Source: JAPORK01 sp026710285 (GTDB taxonomy: Bacteria; Pseudomonadota; Gammaproteobacteria; Pseudomonadales; Endozoicomonadaceae). Taken from it: a stretch of DNA of 64,000 nucleotides. Both the position numbers and the translations under genes were made by a program. A model generated the notes under the pieces. It had not been told where the DNA came from and made no database searches. It saw only the letters and a list, made by a program, of their open reading frames with translations. Each line of letters opens with the position of its first letter. Positions within the stretch are counted from its first letter, which is position 1. The stretch spans positions 1,612,001-1,676,000 of the forward strand of contig OZ241746.1 of NCBI GenBank assembly GCA_965201045.1, in the 5' to 3' direction. Below are positions 39,071 to 48,229 of the stretch, in pieces.

Positions 39071-39531
39071 TAAAAATGTATGCACAGTACCTGTATAATA
39101 ACAGCAGATGGACTGATGATTAAAAATTTTTTAACCCTGTTCTTCTTTTAAAACAGATAAAGCAAATATGCTTTTATAAAACAAGCGGTTACACTGGAAG
39201 ATGCCGTGTAATTGTTTGTAAATGCAGACAGAGAATAAAAAAGTCCTGTAACGTTTATGGAGCAATTTAACCTGAAAATGGACGTGTAGCGGTGATTCGA
39301 AATGGTTATCAACCGGAACGACAGCTGCAAATCAGTACAGGACCAGTCACAGTAAAAATACCAAAAGTTCAGGCAACAGATGGAAACCCTGTAACTTTCA
39401 ACCCGAAACTGGTTCCTCCCCGGGAGCAAGACACGTTCACCTGAAACTGTGCTTCGATGGCTGTACCTGAAAGGGATTTCTACAGGAGAAATGAGAAATG
39501 CTCTGAAGGTTTTGATCGTAAATAAGTCATA

Positions 39532-39791
39532 TGTCTTTTATACACAAATATTTCAATAGAAATTAATATTATCCGGGGAAATGAACAAACCAGTACAGGT
39601 GAACGCAGATAATATCAGCTTTCGTATAATTTCAATACAACTATGTCCGCTGGCTGAGCCTGTCGAAGCCTGAAAAAAAATAATTGGGCTTCGACAGGCT
39701 CAGTCCACGGTTGTACGTTCGAAAGACTGATATATTCGGCAGAAGATAAACCTTTCAAAGCAACAGTCAGAATCTAAAAAATGTGACTAAG
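39532..39791. repeat. non-coding 260-bp repeat, copy B1
   Basis: Identical to 44311-44570 except for one base, and the same length. It starts TGTCTTTTATACAC and ends AAAAAATGTGACTAAG. The middle has a strong palindrome built from GGCTGAGCCTGTCGAAGCC and its complement around a short A-rich loop (about 39650-39705). It splits the IS256 reading frame, which shows it inserted as a unit. Confidence 0.9.
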
Positions 39792-40451
39792 AGGCAGAAT
39801 CAGGCAGAAGGATTTTCTCCTGCCACTGTTAGTCAGTTAAAACAGAAACGGGCTGAAGATTACAAAAAGTGGCAGGTACAGCGACCGGATCAGGACAAAT
39901 GGGTTTATCTCCGGGCTGATGGTAGTGTGTCACGAGCACAGGCTGCGGCGCAAGCAGCGCCTGTGCGTAACTGCACAAAAGATGAGGGAAGGTCCCTCGG
40001 AGTCGCTTTACAGGAGGAGGCTTCAAACCACCTTAAGCGGCTGTAGTTAAGAGCTATGGTCGTGAGCGTTAAGGAAAAGGCAGGGCATGACCCTGTCAGG
40101 TGTGTGTTAAGGAGATGAACGCAAGTGAACCTTTGATGATGTGTCGAAAGCCCATGGACGATGTCAAAACCGGGAGGGTGCCGTTAGCCCGGGATAAGTC
40201 TGGAGGATACCTGTTTACTGTCCAGACGGCATCCGGCATGCAGAAGGCATGAACTTAACACAGGCTTTTGTGTGGAACGTGGGAACCTGTCGCCTTGATG
40301 TTAAGGGAGCGACTCAAGCAGAGCTCCTGCAAGAGTCTGAGTACCAATGCAAGGCACAGGGGCGGATGATCCTGTAGTAGTGAAGAAAGGGTTGTAATGA
40401 CGCTGGAGCGAAGGGGATCAGTCATCCTGTTGAATTTGAGAATCAACCATT

Positions 40452-41732
40452 ATGACAGTTTATTACTGTCGGCGGGAGGAGTTTTTGGAAACAACAAAAC
40501 CATTTAAAATTTCTAAACACGACGTAATGCGTGCGTGGCAACGGGTCAAAGCCAATAAAGGCACTTATGGTGTCGATGGTGAGACTATAAAACAATTTGA
40601 GTCTAACCTGAAGAGCAATCTGTATAAGATATGGAACCGAATGTCGTCTGGAAGCTACTTTCCACCGCCTGTTAAAACGGTAGCGATACCGAAGAAAACA
40701 GGTGGGGAAAGAAAACTGGGCATACTCACGGTATCAGATCGGATTGCACAGATGGTAGTTAAGCTGCATTTTGAACCTTTAGTCGAACCTTGGTTTCATC
40801 AGGATTCTTATGGTTACAGGTCAAACAGATCGGCACATCAGGCGCTGGAGATCACCCGCAGGCGATGCTGGCGTTATAACTGGGTGCTGGAATTTGATAT
40901 AAAAGGATTGTTTGACAATATTAATCACGAACTACTGATGAAAGCGGTTCGCAAACATACCGACAAACGCTGGATAATTCTCTATATTGAACGCTGGTTA
41001 ACGGCTCCGATTCAGAATGAGAATGGCATCATTGTGACGCGTGAGCGAGGTGTACCACAGGGTGGGGTGATCAGTCCTGTGCTCAGCAATCTGTTTATGC
41101 ACTATGCCTTTGACAAGTGGATGGAAAGAAACTTTCCGGTCACTCCATTTTGTCGCTATGCCGATGATGCGCTTGCACATTGTCAGCATAAGGAAGAAGC
41201 AGAGACTCTGAAGCATGCTTTAGAGACAAGGTTGCGAGAGTGTGGTCTGGAAATGCATCCGGAAAAGACAAAGATTGTTTATTGCAAAGATGACGGTCGA
41301 CGAGAAGAACATCCTGTTATCAGCTTTGACTTTCTTGGGTATACGTTTCGTCCGAGAAGGTCAAAGAATCGATGGGGAAAGTACTTCATTGGCTTTACGC
41401 CAGCGATGAGCGCAAAAGCAGGAAAAGCCATCAGACAGAAAGTGAGAGGTTGGAAGCTGCACTTGCGCAGTGATAAAGACCTTACTGATCTGGCTCAAAT
41501 GTTTAAAGCGCAGATACAAGGCTGGATAAACTACTACGGTCGCTTCTGCAAATCAGCCATGTTCCCGACATTCCGTCATCTCAACCGCAAGCTATGCTTG
41601 TGGGCGACGAAGAAATTTAAAAGGCTTAAAAGACATCGGCGACGTGCAGAGCACAGGCTTGGAGAAATCGCAAAGAGATCCCCAAATCTGTTTCCGCACT
41701 GGAGATTCGGTGTTAGACCGATGGTTGGATGA
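40452..41732 (+). CDS. ltrA: group II intron reverse transcriptase/maturase
   Basis: The intron-encoded protein splices and copies its host intron. In its 426 aa the reverse-transcriptase core is complete: VAIPKKTGGERKLGI, DIKGLFDNINHELLM, GVPQGGVISPVLSNLFMHYAFD and the active-site box FCRYADDALAH. The maturase (X) domain follows (FLGYTFRPRR, then IQGWINYYGRF). It ends at RFGVRPMVG with no HNH endonuclease domain visible, so spread would not use its own endonuclease. The frame is intact, and the catalytic YADD suggests possible activity. Confidence 0.93.
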   Translation: MTVYYCRREEFLETTKPFKISKHDVMRAWQRVKANKGTYGVDGETIKQFESNLKSNLYKIWNRMSSGSYFPPPVKTVAIPKKTGGERKLGILTVSDRIAQMVVKLHFEPLVEPWFHQDSYGYRSNRSAHQALEITRRRCWRYNWVLEFDIKGLFDNINHELLMKAVRKHTDKRWIILYIERWLTAPIQNENGIIVTRERGVPQGGVISPVLSNLFMHYAFDKWMERNFPVTPFCRYADDALAHCQHKEEAETLKHALETRLRECGLEMHPEKTKIVYCKDDGRREEHPVISFDFLGYTFRPRRSKNRWGKYFIGFTPAMSAKAGKAIRQKVRGWKLHLRSDKDLTDLAQMFKAQIQGWINYYGRFCKSAMFPTFRHLNRKLCLWATKKFKRLKRHRRRAEHRLGEIAKRSPNLFPHWRFGVRPMVG

Positions 41733-41735
41733 TGG

Positions 41736-41771
41736 GAGCTGTATGAGTTGAGAGGCTCACGTACAGTTCTG
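41736..41771 (+). ncRNA. group II intron domain V
   Basis: The 34-36-nt catalytic hairpin: AGCTGTATGAG pairs with the later CTCACGTACAGTT. It contains the invariant AGC triad at 41737-41739. Domain VI with its GGGCTACTTGCC end follows directly. Confidence 0.8.
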
Positions 41772-41844
41772 AGAGAGCCTGTGGGGGAGGTTCCCATGGG
41801 CTACTTGCCTTTATAGCGATTTACGAGTTGAAGATGTAAATTTG

Positions 41845-42849
41845 GGAACGTGCACAAAATAATTTGTACATTTACACCATCTGAGGCTCCACACTATAAT
41901 TAAATTTACCTAACACTTTATCAGCGTGAAAATTTATTTTTTCCAGGGCGGTTTTTTTTGCTTCTTTTCCAGTCTGATATATTTTTTTTAAAAGATTACA
42001 AGTAACACGAAGACCTGTTTTTGTAGACGTTTTTTCTATCTTTTCTTTTACATCATCTTCTGATAGTAAAGGTAGTCCAGACATAGCCCGGGTCACATGT
42101 GGAAAAACTCTGTGTTCAATCGGATTCCACTTGGATGCATATGGGGGGTAATGTGCGATAACCAGTGTAAGACCTATATGATTTGCCAATTTTTGTAATG
42201 CCAGTTTAAATAAATTGTGGCGATAAGAATTAGCTCCCCCGGCATCACAAAGAATTAATATTTCTTTCGCCTGTGCCCAGTGTTCTCTACCATAATTTTT
42301 CCACGAAAACTCAACTAAATCACAGATAAAGTCTGCTGTTTCCGAGCTTACATCCAAACTAATATGTCCGCAATTCTTACTGATATCAAAAATGCCATGA
42401 GGTACAATTTTACCCGATGATAAGTGTTTGTAATCATGGTCAAAGACTTCAATATGTGTCTTACAATCTATCTTACCTCCACGATAAAGTGGTCCTAAAA
42501 GTTCTTTTTTTTTGTATCAATACTGATGACCGGTTGTTGATTTTCTTCAAATATAGTTTTTTTATTTGTAATTATTTCAAATTGCTGATTGCGATCAGCA
42601 TGCTGACCACAAGCACGTTTACGTTGTAATTTTCGTTTTACAAAGCCATGCTTTTTGAGAAGTTTGCTAATAATATTACGGCTTACACATATACCAGCAG
42701 CTTTCATTTTTTCACTGATTTCAGTACGTGATATCTTTAACCAGCGAATTTCCTGATTCATTGGATCTCCCGCCGCATGTGGCTCAATAATTGCCTGAAA
42801 TGTTTTTACTATACAATTAAATTTGTCTAAGTTATTTTGTGCTCGTTCC
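41845..42849 (-). mobile_element. ISAzo13-family element, copy 1
   Basis: About 1005 bp with related ends: GGAACGTGCACAAAATAATT on the left and GGAACGAGCACAAAATAAC (complement) on the right. The flanks both show TTG, a possible 3-bp target duplication. It holds one frameshifted transposase on the minus strand. The right terminal repeat abuts the transposase without the usual N-terminal region, so part of the 5' end may be deleted. Confidence 0.75.
41872..42821 (-). pseudogene. ISAzo13-family transposase, frameshifted
   Basis: N-terminal part: IIEPHAAGDPMNQEIRWLKISRTEI, then SRNIISKLLKKHGFVKRKLQRKRACGQHADRNQQFEII. The catalytic part has ILILCDAGGANSYRH and HYPPYASKWNPIEHRVFPHVTRA, characteristic of the ISAzo13 family. 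The frames break at an A-run (antisense of T9 at about 42505-42513): TKKKNF-stop versus TKKKELLGPL if one A is added. Either a one-base deletion killed it, or slippage on the A-run could still yield some full protein. The first ~150 residues of typical family members are missing. Confidence 0.75.
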
Positions 42850-42893
42850 TTGACAATAACTTCGCACTTCAAGTATAATCGTCGAAGTAATAA

Positions 42894-42998
42894 TATACCA
42901 ATTCAACTTCAAAACACTAGGTTTTATTTTTGTATAATCCTTTAATAACAATTAGTTCCGATGAAGTGAATTCAATATTTTTAAGTGAAATTGGTATA
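42894..42998. repeat. small MITE-like element (105 bp)
   Basis: Terminal inverted repeats TATACCAATT (10 of 10, extending to 14 of 16) enclose 85 bp of AT-rich non-coding DNA. The terminal TA and flanking TA/AT bases fit Tc1/IS630-type targeting, but the exact duplication is ambiguous. It lies just beyond the ISAzo13 element and 50 bp before the next gene, so it may affect that gene's promoter. Confidence 0.6.
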
Positions 42999-43048
42999 TA
43001 ATAATCCAATCCATCAACTTATTTTTTTTACAAAAAAGGATACAGACT

Positions 43049-43825
43049 ATGTTTGTTTCAACTTCAAATTTATATCCAAACCTCAGATTTCATTGTCCTG
43101 AAAAGCTTCAAGATCAGAAGCCTGTCAAAAGTAAAGATCAGGAATCTGTCGAAATTAAAGATCCGAAACCCACTGAAATTAAAACTCAAAAAGATACAGT
43201 TAATAATGCTGATCATAGAATAAGCTTTTTCCGTGCTGTAAAGGAGTTTTTTACACCAGACAGAATCCGTTATCTGGCAAAGCTGATAATTTGGGAAATT
43301 TTGGTAGTGGCCACCTCAATGCTCTGCATATCTTTAATGCTTTCATCAACGTCTGTAATAGCTGATCCAAGAGGAATGGCTCATAACGGTTTTCTCAGTG
43401 AGTTCATCAAGTATTGTAAAGTTAATTCAATTGTGGGGGGAGTATTGAGTGGGATAGCTAAGTTATTTATTATTGGTTCTATAATCAATGATTTTTTTAA
43501 TTCACCTGAATATTTACTTACCAAAGGTACAAAAAAACTAACTGCGGACCTGGAACAGCTTAAAAAAAAGAAGGAACTGCTTGAAAAAGAATTGCAAAAG
43601 TTACACCAGGAACTCTCATATAAATACTCTAAGGATCCATATTATAATTATTGGCAAGAGCAAGACTTGATACGTGATAAACGAAACTTGTTACAAGAAA
43701 TAAAAAGTAAGATAAATACTATCGAGATTGCATTAAAAAAGTTCAGTGAAAAAGATGCAAATAATAATTCTCTGTGCCACATGTCACAAAATAATAATTC
43801 GATCATGAGCAAAACCCTGGCATGA
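43049..43825 (+). CDS. membrane protein with coiled coil, function unknown (258 aa)
   Basis: I do not recognise this family. The N-terminal ~60 residues are hydrophilic with a repeating Lys-Asp/Pro pattern (QDQKPVKSKDQESVEIKDPKP). Two hydrophobic segments follow at ~85-108 (LIIWEILVVATSMLCISLML) and ~135-152 (VGGVLSGIAKLFIIGSII). Residues ~160-235 form a charged coiled coil (LEQLKKKKELLEKELQKLHQEL). The N-out/C-out or both-in hairpin layout with a coiled coil resembles inclusion-type or translocated membrane proteins of intracellular bacteria, but that is only analogy. AAGGA lies 8-9 bases before the ATG. Confidence 0.55.
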   Translation: MFVSTSNLYPNLRFHCPEKLQDQKPVKSKDQESVEIKDPKPTEIKTQKDTVNNADHRISFFRAVKEFFTPDRIRYLAKLIIWEILVVATSMLCISLMLSSTSVIADPRGMAHNGFLSEFIKYCKVNSIVGGVLSGIAKLFIIGSIINDFFNSPEYLLTKGTKKLTADLEQLKKKKELLEKELQKLHQELSYKYSKDPYYNYWQEQDLIRDKRNLLQEIKSKINTIEIALKKFSEKDANNNSLCHMSQNNNSIMSKTLA

Positions 43826-44143
43826 TATGTAAAAACATCAGGCAAGTGAGAAGAAAATAACAAACTCAGTGGACGGATGCACTAATATTCTGTTTACGGC
43901 AACCTGAAATATACTCATTCCACTTGAAAATATTGGATTCATTTTATCGTAAATCATTGTTATTAAAGGATTATACAAAAATGAAACCCAGTGTTTTGAA
44001 GTTGAATGGGTATATAGCTATGTATGGCACAGAATATTCGGGCACCTGTTTCACTTTTGAAATATCCAGAAACTTTTTGATGGACTTAGTCATCCTTATC
44101 CCTTTCTCCCTGATTATTTGTAAAAGGGACTGCAGGATTGATC

Positions 44144-44272
44144 ATGAATCGTAATATTTTCTGTTTAAAATCTCTGAATCGTTCCGGTAAATTTCTACTT
44201 TTACTTTTTTTTATTCTTCCTTTTTTGTCCGGTGGTTTGACAGGATCGGACACTCCTTTTCATTCCGTATAA
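44144..44272 (+). CDS. possible small secreted peptide (42 aa)
   Basis: A short ORF: a basic N-terminus, then a strong hydrophobic core (FLLLLFFILPFLSGGLTG) and a short polar tail. It reads like a signal peptide with little behind it. It may be a truncated leader from a lost exported protein. Support is weak. Confidence 0.25.
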   Translation: MNRNIFCLKSLNRSGKFLLLLFFILPFLSGGLTGSDTPFHSV

Positions 44273-44310
44273 TTTACTCTGCACGCCGTAAAGCCTTACC
44301 CTTCAGGGTC

Positions 44311-44570
44311 TGTCTTTTATACACAAATATTTCAATAGAAATTAATATTATCCGGGGAAATGAACAAACCAGTACAGGTGAACGCAGATAATATCAGCTT
44401 TCGTATAATTTCAATACAACTATGTCCGCTGGCTGAGCCTGTCGAAGCCTGAAAAAAAATAATTGGGCTTCGACAGGCTCAGTCCACGGTTGTACGTTCG
44501 AAAGACTGATATATTCGGCAGAAGATAAACCTTTCAGAGCAACAGTCAGAATCTAAAAAATGTGACTAAG
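44311..44570. repeat. non-coding 260-bp repeat, copy B2
   Basis: The second near-identical copy of B1 (one mismatch, A to G, in CTTTCAGAGC). Since the flanks of B1 and B2 are unrelated, the shared 260 bp defines the exact unit. It contains the GGGCTTCGACAGGCTCAG palindrome. Confidence 0.9.
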
Positions 44571-44646
44571 CGACAGGCTTAGCCACTGGTGTATTCGACT
44601 TTGTTCAGCCGAAAGTATATATCCGGCTTAGATTTCCCAATATTTT

Positions 44647-44941
44647 TCAGTTGTTATTGTGGTCATTTTCTGTTTCCGGTTCCGTGTCATTACTACAGAT
44701 CTCTACAATAACCGGAAGTTGGTAGCAGCGTTTAGTTTTAACGGGCACCTCACCAAAATTTTTTAAAAACAGAATAAATTATCTTATAAACTTGCTCAAG
44801 TTGACCTGTTTGTTCATCTATACATGCTGCAAAAGGTAATGCCATAACAATAACAGACATAGATTCAATCATTTGTATTTGGGGCGATACCTGCTTATGC
44901 AAATCTCTCAGAGGTTGCGAGTAAGGTGATCCTGGGTACAC
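44647..44941 (-). pseudogene. unidentified short gene remnant, frameshifted
   Basis: Two overlapping minus-strand frames join at an A/T run near 44758-44766. The first reads MYPGSPYSQPLRDLHKQ ... CIDEQTGQLEQVYKIIYSVF, and the second reads KNFGEVPVKTKRCYQLPVIVEICS, then an acidic tail. Together they would give a ~97-aa product. I do not recognise it. Confidence 0.3.
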
Positions 44942-45253
44942 TTGAATAAAAAATAACCAGAGCAGGTAATTTAGTATTCAGCTCTTTTTATTAACGGGTT
45001 TGTGGATAGTAACAAATTGAAAATACCCGTTTTCTCTATTGCAAAGTGATTAAATAATTTTTAAAATACAATAAATTAACATTGAAGTAGCTTCGTAAAA
45101 GGGTGCGGATTTTTCATTGATTTTGTATATAACAGTAATATTCGCAGTTAAACTTGCAACAAAATCTCATATTCTACAGTCTATAGTAAGCAGATACTAC
45201 TAATTATTTTTTAAAGTTATTAATTTAGTCTTCATGAATAAGAGATCAACAAT
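44942..45253. other. intergenic region before djlA
   Basis: 312 bp of AT-rich DNA. It probably contains the djlA promoter; no other feature is seen. Confidence 0.35.
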
Positions 45254-46069
45254 ATGTGGGCACCGGTTTTTTTATTAGCGTTTTCCGGTCTGATTTTTTT
45301 CGGACCGGTTGGTGCCATCATGGGTGGTCTGTTTGGTTTTATGCTTAGAAAATCAGTGATGATGCACCATGCTTCTGCATACAGACAAAATTATCATGGT
45401 AATGAGGTTTTTTTTCGTGCTGTGTTTATTGCAGCAGGGGGGCTGGCAAAGGCAGATGGCAGGGTTAATGAACAGGAAATTCAACAAGTTACACAGTTGA
45501 TGAATGCTATGAATTTAACCGCTCAGCAGAGACAACAGGCAATCACTCATTTTGATCGTGGCAAGGCAGCGGATACAAATATAGAAGAAATATTGATACA
45601 GCTGCAAACGGCAGTACACCCGCAACGAATCCATCTGTTTATCAAGATCCTGCTACAGGTAGCTTGTGCAGATGGCAAGATTAATTCCGGAGAAGAAAAT
45701 TTTTTGTTACGCACCTGTCGAATGCTCAATGTTAGTGCGTTTACCCTGGAATTACTTAAGCGCCAGGCAAGAACGCAGCATTTTTTTTACCAACAGGGAC
45801 AATATACTAATGGTAAAGATTATTCTCATCACTACAATTATCAACAGCATCATGATAATAACAACTTACATGAAGCATATCAGTTACTTGGCATCAGTAA
45901 AACAGCTTCTTATGAAGAAGCAAAACGTGCTTACCGTAAATTAATGAGTCAACACCATCCCGACAAGTTTGTTAAAAACAAAGAAAAGCAACAGCAAGCT
46001 AAACAAAAAACACAGGTGATCCAGACGGCATGGAATCAGGTTCAGCAACATTTAAAATCAAAAACATAA
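45254..46069 (+). CDS. djlA: co-chaperone DjlA (TerB-DnaJ membrane protein)
   Basis: DjlA is an inner-membrane J-protein that stimulates DnaK. At 271 aa it matches the family and shows the full domain order. There is one N-terminal membrane helix with Gly motifs (GLIFFGPVGAIMGGLFGFML), a TerB-like helical domain (residues ~50-150: FFRAVFIAAGGLAKADGRVNE ... LLQVACADGKIN), a His/Asn/Tyr-rich linker, and a C-terminal J domain (~205-271) with YQLLGISKTASYEEAKRAYRK and the HPD motif in QHHPDK. It is transcribed alone, upstream of scpA. Confidence 0.92.
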   Translation: MWAPVFLLAFSGLIFFGPVGAIMGGLFGFMLRKSVMMHHASAYRQNYHGNEVFFRAVFIAAGGLAKADGRVNEQEIQQVTQLMNAMNLTAQQRQQAITHFDRGKAADTNIEEILIQLQTAVHPQRIHLFIKILLQVACADGKINSGEENFLLRTCRMLNVSAFTLELLKRQARTQHFFYQQGQYTNGKDYSHHYNYQQHHDNNNLHEAYQLLGISKTASYEEAKRAYRKLMSQHHPDKFVKNKEKQQQAKQKTQVIQTAWNQVQQHLKSKT

Positions 46070-46268
46070 TCTATTATGACATCCCCCTGATTTTGTTCAT
46101 AGATGAAAAACAATCAGGTATATTATTTTAATTGCCGTATAATATCCTTTTGTTAACAATGATATGATAATTTTTCATCGCAATATTTTGTTGGTATCAT
46201 TGATGAAAAACTAATGAAGTATTACTCTGAAATCATGAGCATTACTCAACTTAATCCCGGGAAAATGT

Positions 46269-47111
46269 ATGGATGCTGAACTGTCTGAAACTTCTGTCGC
46301 AGATGCTCAGTCTGATTTGTCTGAATTGGTAAATGAGGGCGTCAAACTGGCACTGGTCAAAGGACAACCTTTTGAAAAAATACCTAATGACTTGTACATT
46401 CCTCCGGATGCACTCAAAATCTTTCTGGAAGCCTTTCAAGGACCTCTGGACCTGCTGCTATATCTGATTAAACGCAATAATATGGACATTTTAGATATTC
46501 AGGTCGCTGAAATAACAAGACAATACATGGCTTATATTAGCCTTATGAAAGCATCTCAATTTGAGCTGGCCGGTGAATATTTAGTGATGGCCGCTACGCT
46601 GGCAGAAATAAAGTCTCGCATGTTGTTGCCCCGCACACCAGAAGAAGCTGAAGAAGAGGAAGATCCACGGGCAGAGCTGATAAGAAGATTACAGGAATAC
46701 GAGCGGTTTAAACAGGCAGCAGAAGATATAGATGCACTTCCCCGCGAAGGAAGAGATACAATGACGATTAAGGTTAGTCTGCCTGAAATAAAAAAAATTG
46801 CTGTTTTTCCGGATGTGAAACTGCAGGAGATTTTTTCTGCATTGCATGCAGTTATGAATCGGGGAGAACTCTTTACGCATCATGTTGTTGAAAGAGAAAT
46901 TATTTCTACAAGAGAAAGAATGGTTGCAGTTTTAACCAGATTACAGGGTAGCTCCTTTACACCTTTTGTTTCTTTGTATGCACCGAAGGAAGGAAAAATG
47001 GGGGTTGTTGTTACATTTATTGCATTGCTTGAACTGGTTAAAGAGTCGCTCATCGAGCTGGTACAAAACCAACCCTTTGGATCAATTCATGTAAAAGCGA
47101 GGAGTGAATGA
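46269..47111 (+). CDS. scpA: segregation and condensation protein A
   Basis: ScpA is the kleisin subunit that joins SMC heads in the bacterial condensin. The 280-aa protein shows the diagnostic N-terminal region LEAFQGPLDLLLYLIKRNNMDILDIQVAEITRQYMAYI, then EYLVMAATLAEIKSRMLLP. An acidic linker follows, then a C-terminal winged helix ending EQ-type QNQPFGSIHVK. An N-terminal extension of about 45 residues precedes the core. It overlaps scpB by four bases (ATGA), so the two are translationally coupled. Confidence 0.95.
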   Translation: MDAELSETSVADAQSDLSELVNEGVKLALVKGQPFEKIPNDLYIPPDALKIFLEAFQGPLDLLLYLIKRNNMDILDIQVAEITRQYMAYISLMKASQFELAGEYLVMAATLAEIKSRMLLPRTPEEAEEEEDPRAELIRRLQEYERFKQAAEDIDALPREGRDTMTIKVSLPEIKKIAVFPDVKLQEIFSALHAVMNRGELFTHHVVEREIISTRERMVAVLTRLQGSSFTPFVSLYAPKEGKMGVVVTFIALLELVKESLIELVQNQPFGSIHVKARSE

Positions 47112-48229
47112 AGGAAGCAAATTTTACAGAAGAAACTCCTTCGGAGCCAGCAGAGAAATTATGTCCGGATATTTCTTCTGAAACAGAGGAGGAATTGCAT
47201 TCAGAGGTTCCTGCTAAGCCAACAGAAGAATCGTGTTCGGATGTTTCTCCTGAAGCAGCACAACAGTTGGATTCAGAGATTCCTTCTGAAACAGAAGAGG
47301 AATTGTCTCCGGAGGTCCACAATGAAGAATATAGCTCTGATCCTGCTCCGGAAGAAGAGCATCCTCTGGATATTATTGTTGAATCTGTTCTGTTTGCAGC
47401 AGGAAAACCAATGACTCCGGAACAAATAGCAGCACTTTTCCCTAAGGAGGCAGCACCGGCTATTACAGAAATTAAACAAGCGCTTAACCAGATTGAAGAA
47501 TGCTATGCCGACCGGGGAATTCAGCTACAAAAAACAGCCAGTGGTTACCGGTTTCAGGTGAGACAGCAGATGATTACCTGGGTCAGACATTTATGGGAGG
47601 ATAAGCCGCCACGTTATACTCGTGCCTTACTTGAAACGCTGGCACTCATCGCCTATCGTCAGCCGATTACCAGGGGAGAGATTGAAGAGATCAGAGGTGT
47701 TGCTGTCAGCAGTAATATCATCCGCACACTACAGGAGCGTGAGTGGGTCCGAATGGTGGGACACAGGGATGTTCCGGGTCGCCCTGCCATGTATGCTACA
47801 ACACGCCAGTTTCTCGATTACTTTAACTTAACCAGCCTTAATGAGCTGCCTCCGCTTGGAGAAATTAAAAGCCTGGATGCAATGGCAGAGAATTTTGAAA
47901 AAACGTTACAGTCAGATGAAGGTAAAGAAGAAAGTGCTGAAAGCAACCTAGAGCTACCTTTATCCGATACAAATGCAGAAGATCAGACTAAAAAAGAAGG
48001 GACAAAACAATCTGATCCTGAAGGGCAAAAATCAAATTATCTGCTTTTAGATCGTGAAAAAGTAAAGGCTTTGCAGGAAGAAAAAGAACAGAAAGATCAA
48101 CAGGTTTTTAGTTCTGTTGATGATCTGCTCAGTAGTGTAAAGACTGACTTTACCGATTATGATGAAGCTAAAGCAGAGGCTAACTCAGCAAATGAGGGAG
48201 ATAAAGCAGAACAAACAGTAAAAGAATAG
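47108..48229 (+). CDS. scpB: segregation and condensation protein B, with acidic extensions
   Basis: ScpB dimers bind ScpA and regulate condensin. The two winged-helix core spans residues ~85-260: IIVESVLFAAGKPMTPEQIAALFP, YRFQVRQQMITWVRHLW, and the signature LALIAYRQPITRGEIEEIRGV ... ERGWV-type EREWVRMVGHRDVPGRPAMYATT. At 373 aa it is much longer than usual (~200). The first ~80 residues are an acidic low-complexity region with repeated SETEEEL, and the C-terminal ~110 are also acidic. The start overlaps the end of scpA. Confidence 0.93.
   Translation: MKEANFTEETPSEPAEKLCPDISSETEEELHSEVPAKPTEESCSDVSPEAAQQLDSEIPSETEEELSPEVHNEEYSSDPAPEEEHPLDIIVESVLFAAGKPMTPEQIAALFPKEAAPAITEIKQALNQIEECYADRGIQLQKTASGYRFQVRQQMITWVRHLWEDKPPRYTRALLETLALIAYRQPITRGEIEEIRGVAVSSNIIRTLQEREWVRMVGHRDVPGRPAMYATTRQFLDYFNLTSLNELPPLGEIKSLDAMAENFEKTLQSDEGKEESAESNLELPLSDTNAEDQTKKEGTKQSDPEGQKSNYLLLDREKVKALQEEKEQKDQQVFSSVDDLLSSVKTDFTDYDEAKAEANSANEGDKAEQTVKE

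Larger units (their letters stand above)
39925..41814 (+). mobile_element. group II intron with maturase gene
   Basis: A retroelement with the normal order: 5' end GTGTG at 39925, domain I stems (GAGCACAGGC pairs with GCCTGTGC), about 530 nt of ribozyme RNA, the reverse-transcriptase ORF, then domains V and VI. The 5' end is placed because the flanking IS256 frame stops matching there and resumes after about 41814. The exact 3' end is uncertain by a few bases; CTACTTGCCTTTAT is the last intron-like sequence. Confidence 0.85.
39274..41844 (+). pseudogene. IS256-family (Mutator) transposase relic, split by a repeat and a group II intron
   Basis: Three pieces of one transposase can be joined. 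Part 1 (39274-39531) reads RNGYQPERQLQISTGPVTVKIPKV, then after a frameshift WLYLKGISTGEMRNALKVL. Part 2 (39792-39924) reads AEGFSPATVSQLKQKRAEDY ... WVYLRADG. Part 3 (41815-41844) reads DLRVEDVNLG. The 260-bp repeat B1 lies between parts 1 and 2, and the group II intron lies between parts 2 and 3. The ISAzo13 element then cuts off the rest. Only the N-terminal half of the protein is represented, and stops are present. Confidence 0.75.

Noticed and set aside
39783..40046. 87-codon ORF at the group II intron 5' end
   Set aside because: Its first part is the IS256 relic and its second part is intron RNA; it is not a gene.
43924..44154. 76-codon ORF after the membrane/coiled-coil gene
   Set aside because: No clear ribosome site or family, and a mixed composition; it may be chance in AT-rich DNA.
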